From assembly GCA_948474755.1 (NCBI GenBank), contig CAOLHI010002114.1, positions 124,001 through 188,000 on the forward strand: a DNA stretch of 64,000 nt, in the 5' to 3' direction. The notes under the pieces were generated by a model, which did no database searches, had not been told where the DNA came from, and saw nothing but the letters and a program-made list of their open reading frames with translations. The translations under genes and the position numbers were made by a program. This document shows positions 44,663-57,303 of this stretch, piece by piece (position 1 is the stretch's first letter; each line of letters begins with the position of its first letter). The DNA is from Ctenosaura bakeri. Lineage: Eukaryota > Chordata > Lepidosauria > Squamata > Iguanidae.

Positions 44663-47600
44663 ACACATGTCCAAGGACAGCTCAAAGCAAATAAACTGGC
44701 CACAACATTCAGAAGGAAATCTTTTATTTCCCTTAGATAGAAAGATCTTTCAGTTCTAGAGCAACCAGTAACTTGCTGAATTATTCTCTATGCTCATTTC
44801 CACAATGGAAGTAATCTTTCCTGAACCATCACACTGAAGGGAGCATCCTGTCACCCCTCATCTCATGATGAGAGTCTCTCAACATAGGACCCCAGAAACA
44901 CCCAGTTAGATCAGGCTGGGGGTATATCTAGCTCATCCTTCTCTAATATTTTTCTCTCCAGGGGTTTTTCTCCATAATGTTTATCATTTTTGACCAACAG
45001 CTACAAGTCTGGGAGTGAAGACAATTGTCAAAGACATCTGGTATAAGAAGTCTAATCTAGTGCAACATCCTATTTTCAAATTCCTCTAGGAAAGTCTGCA
45101 AACAGGCAACCATCTCTTCCCACTTAATGTCCCTTCCTTTGGTATTCTGAAATGTGGCACCTCTGATCATGAAAACTATCTATGAATTGTGTGTGTGTGT
45201 GTGGGGAAATTCTTCACATTGAATTTCTCTTTCATAATTTCCAAAAAGTATCCCAGTTCTTCAGATCTTGAAACATAATTATTGGTGGGAAAAATATGAA
45301 ATATCTCAAAAAACCCCACCATGGCTTAATATACTCAAATAACTCTTATAACATACACACACAATGGTTGAAATCTCATTAGTGTCTCAAGAATGTACAA
45401 ATTCTTCTGCTGATGTGGGTGAACTTTTTTTTCCTAATGCAGAACCTCTGCATTCAGCTCAAGGTTGCAAACATAGAATTGTACAGGGAGTGTCACTGTG
45501 CTGGCAATGCACATCCATGTGTATGTGGATGCACATCTGTGTGCATGTAGACATGCATGCACATTCAGTTGCACATCAGGTGTGTATTCCTTTGGTCAAC
45601 ATTGCCATTTGACATAAGGATCACATAAGCACAATCAATTTCCACATGTGGAGATTTATGCTACACAATTCCAAGGTAGGTTCTCCAATGTAATGTAAAA
45701 TTTCATTAAGTCAACTGACCATATCAAATGCAGACAAACCACGTAAAATTTATCAGGTATATAACAAACCATATGCAGTTTAAAAGGAAAAGAAAACATA
45801 TTGTATTACTTATTTCATCAAACATTTTTCATTTCATTTCCCCTCCTTAAGTTGGCCACTTGAACAAAGGGCAATTTTCTATGTTCACAGTTTGTTAGAA
45901 TCTTCCAGAAGGAAGTCCAGTGTATCCTCAACCCCTAACTCTCAATTTCCCATATGTCTAAAAAGGAGGGAGATAAATAACACTAGGGTATAATTGTTAC
46001 TCCAATAAACAGTGCCCAATTCTTCTACTTCAGATGCACTACATGTACAAATCCAGAGGCTCAGCCATTACTTTGAAGCGACAGTTTTGGTCTGTTTTTA
46101 GATCAAGTTTTTATTATCAATTTTACCTGATTGTCTTTAACATTTAAAATATTTTTTAAATATCTGTTCTACATCATTTTGGTCTGAGAAACAATACATG
46201 AATGCTTTAATAAGTAAGCAATAATAAATGATGCCATGGCTGTGTATGGACAGAATGGTCTTGGCCTTTGTCCTCCTCTATACCTTGTATAGATTTGTGT
46301 GTTGTGTGCACATTATTGTTTTGTGTCTTTTACTGTGCTTCATTCTTTTGGTCTTGTTAAGAGATGAGTTTCCATGGAATGTTGGAGGTTTAGCACATAT
46401 AGCCAGCAGGTGGCAAAAATCCAGCGGCTCAAGGCAGGGAAGGCAATAGGTCATTCCATTTCCAAAATGTTCCAGACTTGAACCTCAGATCTCAGACATC
46501 TGTGGGACAACCTGGCAAGCTAAAAATCAAGATGCATTTTTTTAGCAAAAAGCAAGCCATTAAAAATCAAGCTCTTTTTACAGTTTTCAAAACACATTTG
46601 AATGTAAATATCACACATGCGTGGACATGCAGAGATCGCCTGTTACCTATGTGGTTTTAAATCTAACCCATATCCCACACCTTTCTCTTCTGTGATCTTT
46701 GCCAACAAAATAGCAAAGGAATGATCTGACATTATGCATACAGGGAAAACTGGCCTGAACAGAAGCATGCTTTTTTGAGTGTGAAAAGGGGCCTCAGTGG
46801 CCAGCCCAATTATGCAATGGAATCCAAGGGTTCAGTCTGTCGGGATGAACAAATATTAGCCACTTTTAAAAGATTTCCACCTTTACATGTTTTTTTCCAC
46901 CACAGAGCAATAAAACTGCACTTGTTAAGAATGAGCCTTCTTGTCTGCTTCAGGTGAGAACACTGAGGGCTGACACCATTTCCTCTTCTTTGGTGATGGA
47001 TTCCCTGGCAATGGGGGTCATGTCAGCAGCTTAAGCTGACAAAATCCATGTGCTGAATATCGCAAGAAAGATGAGGATTCCTTCTGAAAGACATAAACAA
47101 AAGCTGAAGTTGATTCAAAGCTTGGGGAAGTCTGATGTGATGTTCAGGAAAAGGCAGAAAGATTGGGGCAATAATTCAGGATTAGCTGTGGCGAGCCCCT
47201 CTCTTTCAGAGCCCAACTAAACAATCTTTCAACTGTGATGAAAATAAATTGTACTGAATGGGGCAGAGATGGGGAGACATTCTATCTACTCCCCACTTGA
47301 GTAGCTCATCAGCAAAATATGTTTGACTTTTTCATTCTGGGTGTAGTGATTGATGAACACAAACTACCCTGTGCACCGTTTAATACAAAGAACCTTCTTC
47401 TTTTAAAAAAATGGCTTTGTGCTGTTTTCAGACTTGTGCATGCCTGCAGTATCAGATTGGTTTAATTAAAATAGTTTTATTAAATATGCAAAAGATGGGT
47501 ATGTTAAGGAGCTTCTGAGTCAACACTGATTCCCCAAGGACATTGTGGTTCATTTTAACCCCAGTTTCATTCATTTCTTTGTTGAGAAAAGGGTTTCAAA

Positions 47601-47746
47601 TGAAAGCATTTATTTTTTCAAAAGACAAGCAGGCAAAGAAACAAACGCATATACAGGAGCAAACATACGTTTAAAACAATATATGTCTCCTTATTTATAT
47701 ATGTGATCTGCATCATCTAGCTATGTATATTTGGAACACAGACAAT
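44663..47746. other. mostly anonymous; short (TG)n
   Basis: No gene is recognised. A TG run lies at 45188-45206. A MITE-like right end (GTGTGAAAAGGGGCCTCA) is at 46779-46796, with no left partner found. Confidence 0.4.
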
Positions 47747-49323
47747 GGCCATTTCCACACAACGCCACTATCCTGCAACAGTAGCACGTTGTTTCTGGTT
47801 CAGGAGCTATGCTACTGCGTGGTATCATCGCTATCCAATTGCTATCCTGTCCCCAAGCATCACCAAACCATTCTATTCCATTCCTGGAAAAAATATATTA
47901 AGCACCTTGTTACCCTGTTTACTGGGGGTCCCGGGAGGGACACCTAAATAACCTTACAATTACACAAGATGGGGAAATTAGTCAAGAGCACTGGTTGGCA
48001 CTACGAGAGGCAGGGCAATGCAGCAGGATCTTGTAACCCAATGTTTACGGGGTCAGGCAAAGTCAAGAAGCAAACTGTGTTGGAAATAATGAATGATCTT
48101 TATTAAATACAGGCACACAATGTAAGCAACACACGCACACAGATAACTAAGGAAAATAAAGGTGTGAGTATGATAGTGGGATTTTCAGAGGCATAGTTGA
48201 TTCGGGTGATACAAAACCAGTTCCTGAAGCCCGGAAAGAAGATAGAGAGTGATGCTGGGGTTCGATGTGGCTCAGCACATGGAGCTGAGGGGAAGCTCAC
48301 CAACAAAGCATCAGCAAGGCAGTCTGGAACTCGGGAGCGATCTGAGGATGGTCTCAGAATCAGGGGTTTTTATAGAGGGAAATGTGACTGCAGGCTATGC
48401 TATACTTGGGGAAAACAATGTGTTTTAGGAGCAGGACAAAGCTTTGGAAAGGTCAAAATTTAACATGATTGAGTTAAGTCCAAATTGACAAAGATGCAAA
48501 TGCTCTGTGCTTGGCAGTTAAATATTCAGCTTGCCAGGTTGCCTGCTTGGGGCAGGGAGTCCTTTGTAAACAGCGTGCATACATAATAAGGGTGTTTGCA
48601 GAGAGGTCTCCTAAAGCAAGGATCTGGCTATTTCTGGCCTGCCTGGGTGGAGAATGGAATGTCCAGCAATTAGTGGCCGAGCCTAGTTCTGTGCTTGTCC
48701 GGGGGCCTCACAAACACATGGAGAGGGGTGGTAGAAGAGAGCCAAATTATTGATATCAAAAAGATATCTAATGGTATCTCCAAGAAGGCCTAAACTGCAG
48801 TAACAACCTCCTTTAGCGCTTCAATCTCATCAGCCAGCTCACTGCGGAACCGTTATAGCACTTGATAGTGCTTCCAGTTATGGTGGGTCCAGGAGTGGGT
48901 GGGCTGTGGGTGTGTCCAGCTTGTCCCTACCTCAGTGACTCCCATGGTGTTGTAACTTCGAAAACTTTCACCTCTCTGTGTTTCTTTTAAAGTTCTCCTT
49001 TGCATCAAAACTTTTTATTTTTTAAATACAATGTTAGGCATTACAGCGTGAAAACACAATAGTGTATTGGCGTGTTCAGTATGGCTTCCAACGGGGAAAG
49101 AAACCTTGACCAATCAGGGACGGTGGGGCAAGGTGAAGGCAGGGAAATGGAGTAGCCAAGGAAGCTGTAGTGAGGAAGGAAAACCAGTGGCAATACTACT
49201 ACTCACCTGCTTAAGGCAGAAGGCAGATAACAGCATTCCTTCATGCAAGTGGCATCATGCAAGTGGCAAATGCCAGGACTGTAATGGTACATTGCAGTAA
49301 TGGCATCTAGTGTGGAAATGGCC
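47747..49323. mobile_element. Composite GGCC-terminus MITE carrying an LTR
   Basis: Left end GGCCATTTCCACACAACG (47747) and right end CTAGTGTGGAAATGGCC (49307-49323) are inverted copies of the TIR of the GGCC family. The interior is about 790 bp once the LTR (47923-48710) is removed. No TSD is clear (AAT left, AGA right), so they may be the ends of two separate elements. Confidence 0.5.
47923..48710 (-). mobile_element. Solo LTR, retrovirus-like, minus strand
   Basis: On the minus strand it starts TGAGGCCCCCGGACAAGC and ends CTCCCGGGACCCCCA. It has a TATA box CTATAAAAACCCC (near 48365-48377), and a polyadenylation signal AATAAAG about 270 bp further on (near 48090-48100), with TTTATT-rich sequence. 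This layout (U3-TATA-R-AATAAA-U5) is that of an endogenous retrovirus LTR. No clean TSD is seen. No internal viral gene adjoins it. Confidence 0.75.
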
Positions 49324-49570
49324 AGAATCAAGTACTCAGTTACTTTTTTGTAATTTCTCCATCTACAAAATGCATCTTAATTCCTGTCCTGTCCATCCCT
49401 GAAAACTATCTCATGCAAGGTCAATGTGAAGCCACAGCAGCCTCATTCTATCATACTTTTCATCTGCCATCTTGATTCACCTTCATTGTTAGTTAGGAAT
49501 GTTGACAGAAACCAAGTACATGTACACCTCAGCTAACAAAGCCTCTGATAAAGTAGCTCCTTTTCACAAA

Positions 49571-49957
49571 GGCCATTTCCGCATGACATTGCAGTCCCAA
49601 GTTAGGGGCATGATGGAAGTGGTCTGCAGGTCATGCTTTTGCATGACATCATTGTGACCCCACTACCATTCTGCCCCAACCCATTGTGATTGTGGGATAT
49701 TTACTTAACAAAATAAATAAGTTAAGCACTTGGGATTGTGCAAGGGCAGGAAGCACGATGGAGGCACTTCCTCCCCCAGTGCAGCATGGGAAAGAGACCA
49801 GTTGCACCATGGAAGGCAAGCACATGTCACTTGCACTCCCTTCTTCAGGGAGCCAGCCGGGTGCCCAGGGGACTGTTTGCATCGCACTCCCTTCCCAGCA
49901 AAGATGCTGCCAGGATCATGACTGGAGGACAACAGGATCAGATGAGCAGAAATGGCC
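49571..49957. mobile_element. GGCC-terminus MITE
   Basis: Left end GGCCATTTCCGCATGACATT and right end GAGCAGAAATGGCC share the 10-base terminal word of the family. AAA flanks both sides. The arms do not match deeper in, so this is a weaker call than the long-TIR copies. Confidence 0.5.
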
Positions 49958-51139
49958 AAAGTCTATTAATGGCCACTCAGATCCCCCTTTCCTCCTCATC
50001 CTCTGTCCAGGTAGGTTTTCTTTAGCAGTATCAGTATTGGAAGGATGGTGATAGAGGGTGGAGAAACAGAATTCCAGTGCTGATTTGCAGCAGTGTGTCT
50101 GCTGTAAGCAATGCAATCAAGCTTCAGACGGAAAAAAAAAATAGGAGTCTACTCTAGCTGATCCTACTGCAGTTGTGTGTGCCTGCCTACAACAGGCAAG
50201 ATGAGAAGCAACTGTCTCCAGAATCCCTTGCTGAAGAAGCATAAACAGCAAAACAGAGAGAAAAGGGGAGAGCAGATGAGAAGCCTCACTCACCAGCTCC
50301 TCCCAGCATGTTACTAAAGCATGGATCTAGAAGCTTCGCCACCGAAAGTGAAACCATAAGAAAAGTGGAGACTAGTGAGAGAGAATAAAAAAAAAATCTG
50401 GTGGCACTTTGGATGAAGTTTTCATGTGGTCTCCAGAAGGTTCAACAAGTTTTTGTCTACTTATATGTGATTGACTAGTTAGTTGTTTCATTTCACATGT
50501 GTGTATTCTTAGTTGTGAATAAACATTTTGCTGAAACATGTTGAACTTCACTTCTTTTTGTGGCTCAGGAACCTATTTTTATTCTTTCCATGTTGCTTCT
50601 GATGCTAGTATTAAAGTTTTTGTTAAAGAAGTCACATCTAGGAACACATCTATTTCATTAATTGAGATATACCTGTAGCAGTTCAGAGTTTCAAAGTATC
50701 TGGGTTTTTTTAAAAAATGTAGCTCTTTTTAGAAATCAGTAAAACTAAATCCAGGGGGAACAAAATGAAGACATTACCCTCCTACCCCCAGATAAGACAT
50801 CTGTCTCTCCGATGAACTTTTACTCCCCAATAACACTAAAAGTCATTAATTCCTAAAATTCTTTTATTTGCTGTGATTTTATTTACCTTTTCTTTGGACG
50901 CCTAAGCCACATTTCTGAATGCTCAGCTGAGACTTCAGGTTACTACAATACTTAGAAATATGGATATTTAAGGAAAATTACATTGCTGGTAGAATTCTTA
51001 GAATTCTTAGGGGGGGGATTGCCCTAATTTTGTCCCCCCCCGACTAAATGAAATTACAATGGTAACTTAATGAGGAATAACTTCACTCTTTCACTTCTTT
51101 TCCAGAAGAGGGCAACTCCAAAATACTTTGAATTAAAAC
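49958..51139. other. no recognisable feature
   Basis: Anonymous sequence with short homopolymer runs (A10 near 50130 and 50390; G7/C7 near 51010-51040). Confidence 0.4.
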
Positions 51140-51316
51140 AGTGTTATTATTTCATTTTCAACAGCCTGTGGAATGCTGGGGTTTGTAGTTGACTGAGGCT
51201 AAAGAGTTCTCTGGCTGAGAATTCTAAATGCCCCTCCCCAAACTGCAAACCCCAGGATTCCATAGGATGTTGAAAGTGGAATAATAGCACTATAACTATG
51301 TAGTGCGGAAATGGCC
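51140..51316. mobile_element. Long-TIR MITE (GGCC family)
   Basis: Arms: CATTTTCAACAGCCTGTGGA and CTGGGGTTTGTAG (left), AACTGCAAACCCCAGGATTC through TAGTGCGGAAATGGCC (right). The asymmetric centre (AAAGAGTTCTCTGGCTGAGA) matches the copy at 24843. The outer left terminus is decayed and no TSD is visible. Confidence 0.8.
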
Positions 51317-51427
51317 TCTGTTGGCTCTCTGCACAACAGTAGAGTAGACAAAGTGACTCAAGGCATCCAGAGGCTAATGCTAATTGGGATGTCATCCTCT
51401 GGGGCATTTAATCCATCCTGTATGTTG

Positions 51428-52035
51428 CTTTCAAATCACCTGTAGATTTATGGTAACCCCATGAATTTCATAGGGTTTTCTTAGGCCCTTTTCACACCTT
51501 ACCTTTTCGCGGAGGTGGGGGGCGGCACTCACGCGAGAAGCCTTCGAAGGAAGGTTTTCACATCCCTGCTGCTTGGGCTCCGCAGCAGCTTCCTGGTCAC
51601 GTGAACGCCCTGCCCACACCCCGCCCCTTCTTCCCGCAGTGCAGCCTGGGAGTTGAAGGGTAGCGCTGAGGCAGGAAGCACGACCGGCATGGCTCAGGAG
51701 GCTGCGCGTGGCAGGTAAGTGCACTCCACGCCCCTGAGCATTGCATGATTGTGCGGCATTTTCAGCTTGAAGCTGAAAATAAAAAAATCCATCAGCAGTT
51801 CGTGTCATGCTCTTGAGCATCGTGTAAATGTGAATGCATCATGCAGACCGCTCCTCACATTTACGCAATGCTCAAGGGGCCCTTTCACTTAAGAAACACC
51901 ATGCGAAAAGGCCCTCAGGCAAGGTGTGCTCAGAGGTGGTTTTGCCAGTCCCTTCTTCTGAAATACAGCCTAAAGCACCTGGTCTTCATTGGTGGTCGAC
52001 CACCGAAGTATTAATCAGGGCTGATCCTGCACAAT
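51428..52035 (-). mobile_element. 5S-headed SINE, minus strand, split by a MITE
   Basis: The pieces are 51428-51483 (tail: GTAGATTTATGGTAACCCCA, CATAGGGTTTTCTTA) and 51915-52035 (body GTGGTTTTGCCAGTCCC; head AAGCACCTGGTCTTCATTGG, AAGTATTAATCAGGGCTGA, the reverse complement of a 5S rRNA internal region). The copy joins a 5S-like head to a BovB/Sauria-like tail. Confidence 0.78.
51484..51914. mobile_element. Harbinger-like MITE, 431 bp, inside a SINE
   Basis: Ends GGCCCTTTTCACACCTTACC and CACCATGCGAAAAGGCCC. The flanks are TTA (51481-51483) and TCA (51915-51917), one difference. The interior shares long blocks with 52278-52699 and holds a hairpin (CATTTTCAGCTTGAAGCTGA). CpG-rich and non-coding. 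Confidence 0.85.
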
Positions 52036-52277
52036 TACTGTTATTGAATACATCAAAATGTTAAAGAAAAGTAAAATACCATTACTGAATTGGTATAAAT
52101 ACCAGATTTGGATGTATCAGTATGACCTGCATGCTGTCCTTGGCCCCACTAGAGAAGATGAACTAAATCAATGGAATTTACCTATGTGTTCACTCATCAG
52201 TCAACAGGTGATTCGGTGGTTCTACTCTAGTTGGGTAGAGTAGGATTCAAACCTATATATCTTATTTCCCTGATTTA

Positions 52278-52699
52278 GCAACTTTTTGCACCTTACCCTT
52301 TCGTGGAGCTGGGATGCGGGGCTCACGCGAGCAGCCTCCAGCGAGAGGCTCTCGCGTCCCGGTCCCATTGGCTCCACAGCTGCTTCCTGGTCGCGCAAGC
52401 ACCCCACCTCTTCCTTTTGCAGTGCAGCGTGGTACCTTTCCCAGTCTGCACTGAACAGGAAGCGCGACCGGCCTAGCTCCCAAGGCTCCGCAAGCAAGAT
52501 AAGTGTACGTGGGGCCCCGGAGCAATGCACAACTGCGCACCATTTTCGACTTCAAGCTGAAAATGAAAAAAATGTGTGCGCTATCCATGTCAGGCCCTTG
52601 AGCGTTGTACAAATGTGAGTGCGTCATGTGGACTGCTCCTCACATTTACGTGACACTCAAGGGGCCCTTTCACATCAGAAATGCCATGCGAAAAGAGCC
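52278..52699. mobile_element. Harbinger-like MITE, 422 bp
   Basis: Ends GCAACTTTTTGCACCTTACC and ATGCCATGCGAAAAGAGCC with a perfect TTA TSD (52275-52277 and 52700-52702). The same order of blocks as in 51484-51914, including CGCACCATTTTCGACTTCAA and CTCCTCACATTTACGTGACA. Frames crossing it have no domain. Confidence 0.9.
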
Positions 52700-52781
52700 T
52701 TATTAAAAAAAAAAAAGGAAAGATGAGAAATACATGATAGTAGGACTTGAATAACTTCTAAACCACTGAATATATACCAGA

Positions 52782-52931
52782 AAAGAAAAGAAAAGAAAAG
52801 AATACATAAGTTTTCACTTGCACCAACCCTGAAAGGCAGGTTGGGAAAGATCAGTATAAACAGCTTGCCAAAAACAAACAGATTCATGCACTTTCAATAA
52901 AATAAAATACAAAATAAAATAAAATAAAAAT
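52782..52931 (+). repeat. (AAAAG)n and (AAAAT)n simple repeats
   Basis: AAAAG units at 52782-52801 and AAAAT units at 52895-52931 with unique sequence between them. Confidence 0.85.
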
Positions 52932-53994
52932 TGAAAGCAGTGTAATTAAAATGACGATCCCTTTCATCTCTCGTCTGTCTTACCTTTGCATGGGTATTTC
53001 AAAAGTATATATATATTTAATGTACCATGCAATTAAGCAGTACATTGTGCCCAGGTCTGGTACCATACCTACAAGGAGAGTTCTTTTTCAAAAGTCTGGC
53101 TCCATAGCAACCTATTCCCATACCAATATGAAAGGACTAAGAGAGAGAAGTACTGTAAAAAGTAGGCCATGAATAATTCGACGAGTATGATGGATGTGTC
53201 ATCAACTGGCATAATGCTAATGGGCCACTGCAATAAGAACACCGATCTTTATACCATAAATAGTGAATTCAACCAATTGTTCTCGAAAGGCACATTTGAA
53301 ACCATTATAACCTTTCAGAGGTTTGGCAGCAGCCATACTTACGCTATTAGGATGTGTGTGATGTGTGTATATGTGTGCGTGTGCGTACGTCCATGCATGT
53401 GGTGGCCAATTTTCTGTTGTGCTCAGGCCACACACACAATTTATATTTTCCTGGAGCTGTGCTCCGGTGAAACGGAGTTCTGAGCAATGCACGTGTATTC
53501 TTTTTCACATAAATGCCCACATTTCATTTACAGCAAGTTCAATAAAAGAGAACATGACAGCAGCAAGAAGGGGAAGAAAAGATTGGGAGAGAAATAGGGA
53601 AAGCAGGAGTGGGATTCATGTGAACCACTGGATGTCTGGGATTGTAAGTGTCAGTAGTCATAGTCAGAGAAGTCAATGGTGAGGAATATTGGGAACTGCA
53701 GTCCAGAAGAATCTGGAGGGCTGCATTTTTTTTCCCCATTCCTGGGCTAATGCCAGTAGGAATTATAGAGAATGCAAAACCAATTTCTCAGAGAATTTCT
53801 TCTTTAGATATGGAGGTTTCCTATGCTTATTTAAAACTTTGCTACAGTTACTTGAGATACAAGTCATACAATTCATCCTTCACTGAAAACTGTCTTTTCA
53901 CTCTTCAATGAAACATAGTGAAGTTAGTTGACATAACCCTTTAAATATGAAACTGTTATTCTTAAAGACAACTGGGAGATATTATTAAAATGTA
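52932..53994. other. mostly anonymous; possible hAT-like fragment 53655-53752
   Basis: GGAATATTGGGAACTGCAGT, CCAGAAGAATCTGGAGGGCT and CCCCATTCCTGGGC (53684-53750) resemble a frequent short reptile DNA element. A TGTG-rich run lies at 53350-53395. Nothing else is recognised. Confidence 0.4.
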
Positions 53995-54075
53995 TGTTTA
54001 TTTATTTGTTTATTCAATTTATGCTCCACTTTTTCCCCAGCTTGGGGTCCAAAGTGGTTTATAAAATGTAAAATA
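53995..54075 (-). mobile_element. LINE 3' tail fragment (L2-like)
   Basis: TTTATTTGTTTATTCAATTT, then CAGCTTGGGGTCCAAAGTGG and TTTATAAAATG, is the reverse complement of the same tail as at 4215-4300. Confidence 0.55.
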
Positions 54076-54689
54076 AAAATTTAGCTTTCAGTATATTTTA
54101 GATTTTTAAAAAAAGAATTCATATAATTGCCCAATTTAAAACTTCTTTAGCCTAGTGGTCATTTTCACTAACCTGCTGTTTGTTTCAGAAACCTGTACCA
54201 GTATGTGTTCCTTTGCAGATTTCACTGAACTGGCAAACCCATGACATGTTAACTGTTGTTTATCTGATGTCATAAGCAAACCAATATATCCTTAACAATT
54301 AAACAATAAAGGAGGCCTTGATCAAGCACAGTTAAATATCAGTAAGCAATGAAATAGCTAAGAGGTGGTTTTAAAATAGTTTCCTACAAAATAGGATGGA
54401 TCCTCAATGCTTCGCAGCATGAGATGGTTGCAATATTCCTTCAAAGGGATTGCATTGCTGTATACAGAAAATCATAAGAATGTTAAGAGCAAGAGTTTTA
54501 AAATCCTTTAATGACAGCACCTACTTCAGTCGTCTAATATCTGTATTGTGTCTTTTATTTGGAAAAGACTGGGTCCAGAGTTTTTACTTAGTTGGTGGAA
54601 GCATCCTCAAGTAAAATTCTGCTCAGAATTTTCTCACTGGCAGAAAGGGAGCAATTCCCCTTATCCCATAAGCCCCAGCACTTCTTTCT

Positions 54690-54862
54690 CCACTGTTTTG
54701 AATTAGAGGTTGTTTTAATATGACAGCTTATTTGATTGTTCTTAAACTTTAATATCTAGTTATTAGCTGTATCTTGTTTTAACCTTGTTGGAGGCCACCT
54801 TAGGTTCCATATCAGGAAAAAGAAAGGCTATATTAAATACATACATACATACATACATACCT
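54690..54862 (+). mobile_element. LINE 3' tail fragment with (CATA)n
   Basis: TTAACCTTGTTGGAGGCCAC, CTTAGGTTCC and AAGAAAGGCTATATTAAATA form a reptile LINE/SINE 3' end on the plus strand, closed by a CATA microsatellite at 54839-54862. Confidence 0.6.
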
Positions 54863-54897
54863 AGCTAATATATAAAATTCAAAGTTTATTTGTCTGT

Positions 54898-54960
54898 GTC
54901 AGGTGAAGACCTCACATGATTGGCTGTCTCAGGAGAAGACCTCATATGATTGGCTGCCTA
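54898..54960 (+). repeat. two tandem 31-bp units
   Basis: GTCAGGTGAAGACCTCACAT and CTCAGGAGAAGACCTCATAT, each followed by GATTGGCTG, repeat head to tail. Confidence 0.8.
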
Positions 54961-54966
54961 AGAAGA

Positions 54967-55045
54967 TCCTATGGAATCCTGGGGTTTGCAGTTTAGGGAG
55001 GAGCCTTTAGAATTCTCAGCCAGAGAGCTCTTGGGCCTCAGTCAA
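54967..55045. mobile_element. GGCC-family MITE fragment
   Basis: CCTATGGAATCCTGGGGTTT, GCAGTTTAGGGAGG and AATTCTCAGCCAGAGAGCTC match one arm and the centre of the copies at 24843 and 51140. Both termini are lost. Confidence 0.75.
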
Positions 55046-56771
55046 ATGTGTCTGTCTTGAATAGCCCAGTTGCTATGGAGATTAGGCCTAGCAGCAAGAA
55101 GGAAGAAAGTGTATTCCCTCAGGAGCCCAACCTCTGTTTGTTAGTAACTCTGAATACAGATTGGATTCGGGAATATGGGGAAAAGTTACACATACTGAAC
55201 AAGACAGTTTGAGGAAATAGAGACACATGATCTCAAGTCTTTCTAGCAAGTATTACTTATGAGAAAATAAAATCACGGGTAACGCCATGTATATACATTA
55301 GTAAAACTATATAAAGAAAAATTATTTGAGTAGAGGCAAACTCATGCATTTGAGGAGCATTTTTTAAAATAATGCAATGATTTGAATTTGGATTTTAATT
55401 TTACAAGACATCTGATAGATCTAGATACAGATATAGATATATGAATACAAATAACAGTCAGTCAAAAATAAGCCATGAATAATAACCATAAAAAGTTAAG
55501 GCCCCCAAAATTTTCCCCTTTCCCCTCCCTGCTCCGGTCTCTGGACACAGCAGCTCATAGTGGATGACCATACACTGCCTGGTGCTTCTGTGGTATTTCG
55601 TCCTGGTGTACATTGTGTGAGTGCTGAAGCAAAGAAATCCCAGTAAAAATTCAATATTTTTTTAACAGGACTCTGAAATTACTTAATTCCATGTAGTGCT
55701 GAAGTATATAGCTTTCTTTTGTTTACTTTCTGCTTGTTGTCGGCTTGTGTTCCTTGCCAAATACTTGACCTGACCCAAAACAAATCACTACTCTTATTTA
55801 GGATTCTCTGTTACAACCAGCATGATTTTCATCTCTTTTCTGTCCCAGCCAAATGCATAAGCCTATTATAAACTCCAGAAAATTAGAGTTTATAATGGAA
55901 GTGCTGACAAAAGCTTCAAATATTGGCAAGTGCATGACTTCTGTAATGAGGCAAGGAAGAGATGGATAAGATGAACACACAATTGTTGATCTGAGGAGAA
56001 GAAAACCTCTCTCATCCATCCATCTGTCCAGTACATTTTAGAGAATGGCCTTGGGAAAGAAAAGGTTAACGTTCTGAGGCACTGACAGAATAGGCACCGT
56101 TCATCCTAACTGTTCCTATTTACAAGGTCCTAAGCTGAAGAAGAGATTGAATTTCTCCCAATAAGGACTGTACAATGCAATGAAGTTGTTCAATGCAGGC
56201 TTAATATTAGGCATTGTGGCATAATGAAAAAAAAAGGAGAAACAGGAGCCAAATTGTGAGAGACTATGATATGGATCCTCTCTGCTAACTCATTCTTTAT
56301 CAGACTGAGAGTGCTTGTTTCATTTCAGCTTGGCTTCCAACTATTTATTGTACAAGTATTTTTGCAAAACAAAGGGCTTAGTTCCCTAGGAGATGTTGAA
56401 GCAATCTTTGGATATACAATAAACACAATATAGTAGGAGTTCTGAAGGCTGCTATCCACATAAAATAGGCACAGCTTCCCAGAATGTGGGACAGTTAACT
56501 GACTACAGCCCTTGGCATTCTTGAAGCTAGGGATCCTGTGCCTTGTAGTCTAAAACATAACTTTTCCAAGCTCTATAGATTTGAGAAATATATTAATTAT
56601 CACTGGCAGATGGTTAACAGAAGCAAGGAACTTTCTTTGAACTTGTCTTTGTTAATGTACTATTACCAAAGGCGGCCAGAATGTAACTTTTTATGGTGAT
56701 TTGCAAACCAACCAAGTTATATGTACATTTTTGCAGTCCACAAATTTCTTCTCAAGGTGCTGATGGACTAG
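55046..56771. other. mostly anonymous; possible DNA-element fragment 56490-56570
   Basis: CTTGTAGTCTAAAACATAAC and TTTTCCAAGCTCT (near 56541-56573) may be the same short reptile element as at 53655. No gene is recognised. Confidence 0.4.
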
Positions 56772-57303
56772 GTAATTCCTAGTGGTGTATTTAAATCTTT
56801 TACTCCAAGTCTAAAGTCTCTACCTTCAAGTTTCGAGTCTCAAATCTGGAAGCTAACTTCTAGACCAACCAGGATTTTTGGACAGAGTTGAATAAAATCA
56901 GCTTTAACAATTTAAGTAGAGTCAGCCTTCCACATTTGTGATTTTGCAATCTGCAGCTTCAGAAGTGAGGAATAGGATCCTTCTTACTCCCCCTTCCCAA
57001 AGCTGGAGGCTTTAGTGTCAATGGGCATAAAAGAGTATGCAGCTATGGAGGCTTTTTCAGAAGTGGGAAATAGGATCCTTTTTACTTCCCATTACTGAAA
57101 TTCCAAAACTTTTAGAAGGAAGGATCCTTCCTCCTCCAGCCCCTTGCTTAACATATTTTCTATTCCCCTCAGAGAAATGTACCCTGCGCTCTGGGGGCTA
57201 GTTTGCCTTCTGCTCTTAGGAAAAGTTTGAGAAGGCACCTCCCATATGCAGTGGGGAAAGTCAACTGAACAGACTTCAATCCAATTTCAAGCCAGTTGTC
57301 TAA

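Noticed and set aside
54863..54960. Helitron 5' end (CTAGCTAATATATAAAATTC)
   Set aside because: The start is only weakly like a Helitron terminus, and no CTRR hairpin end is found nearby.
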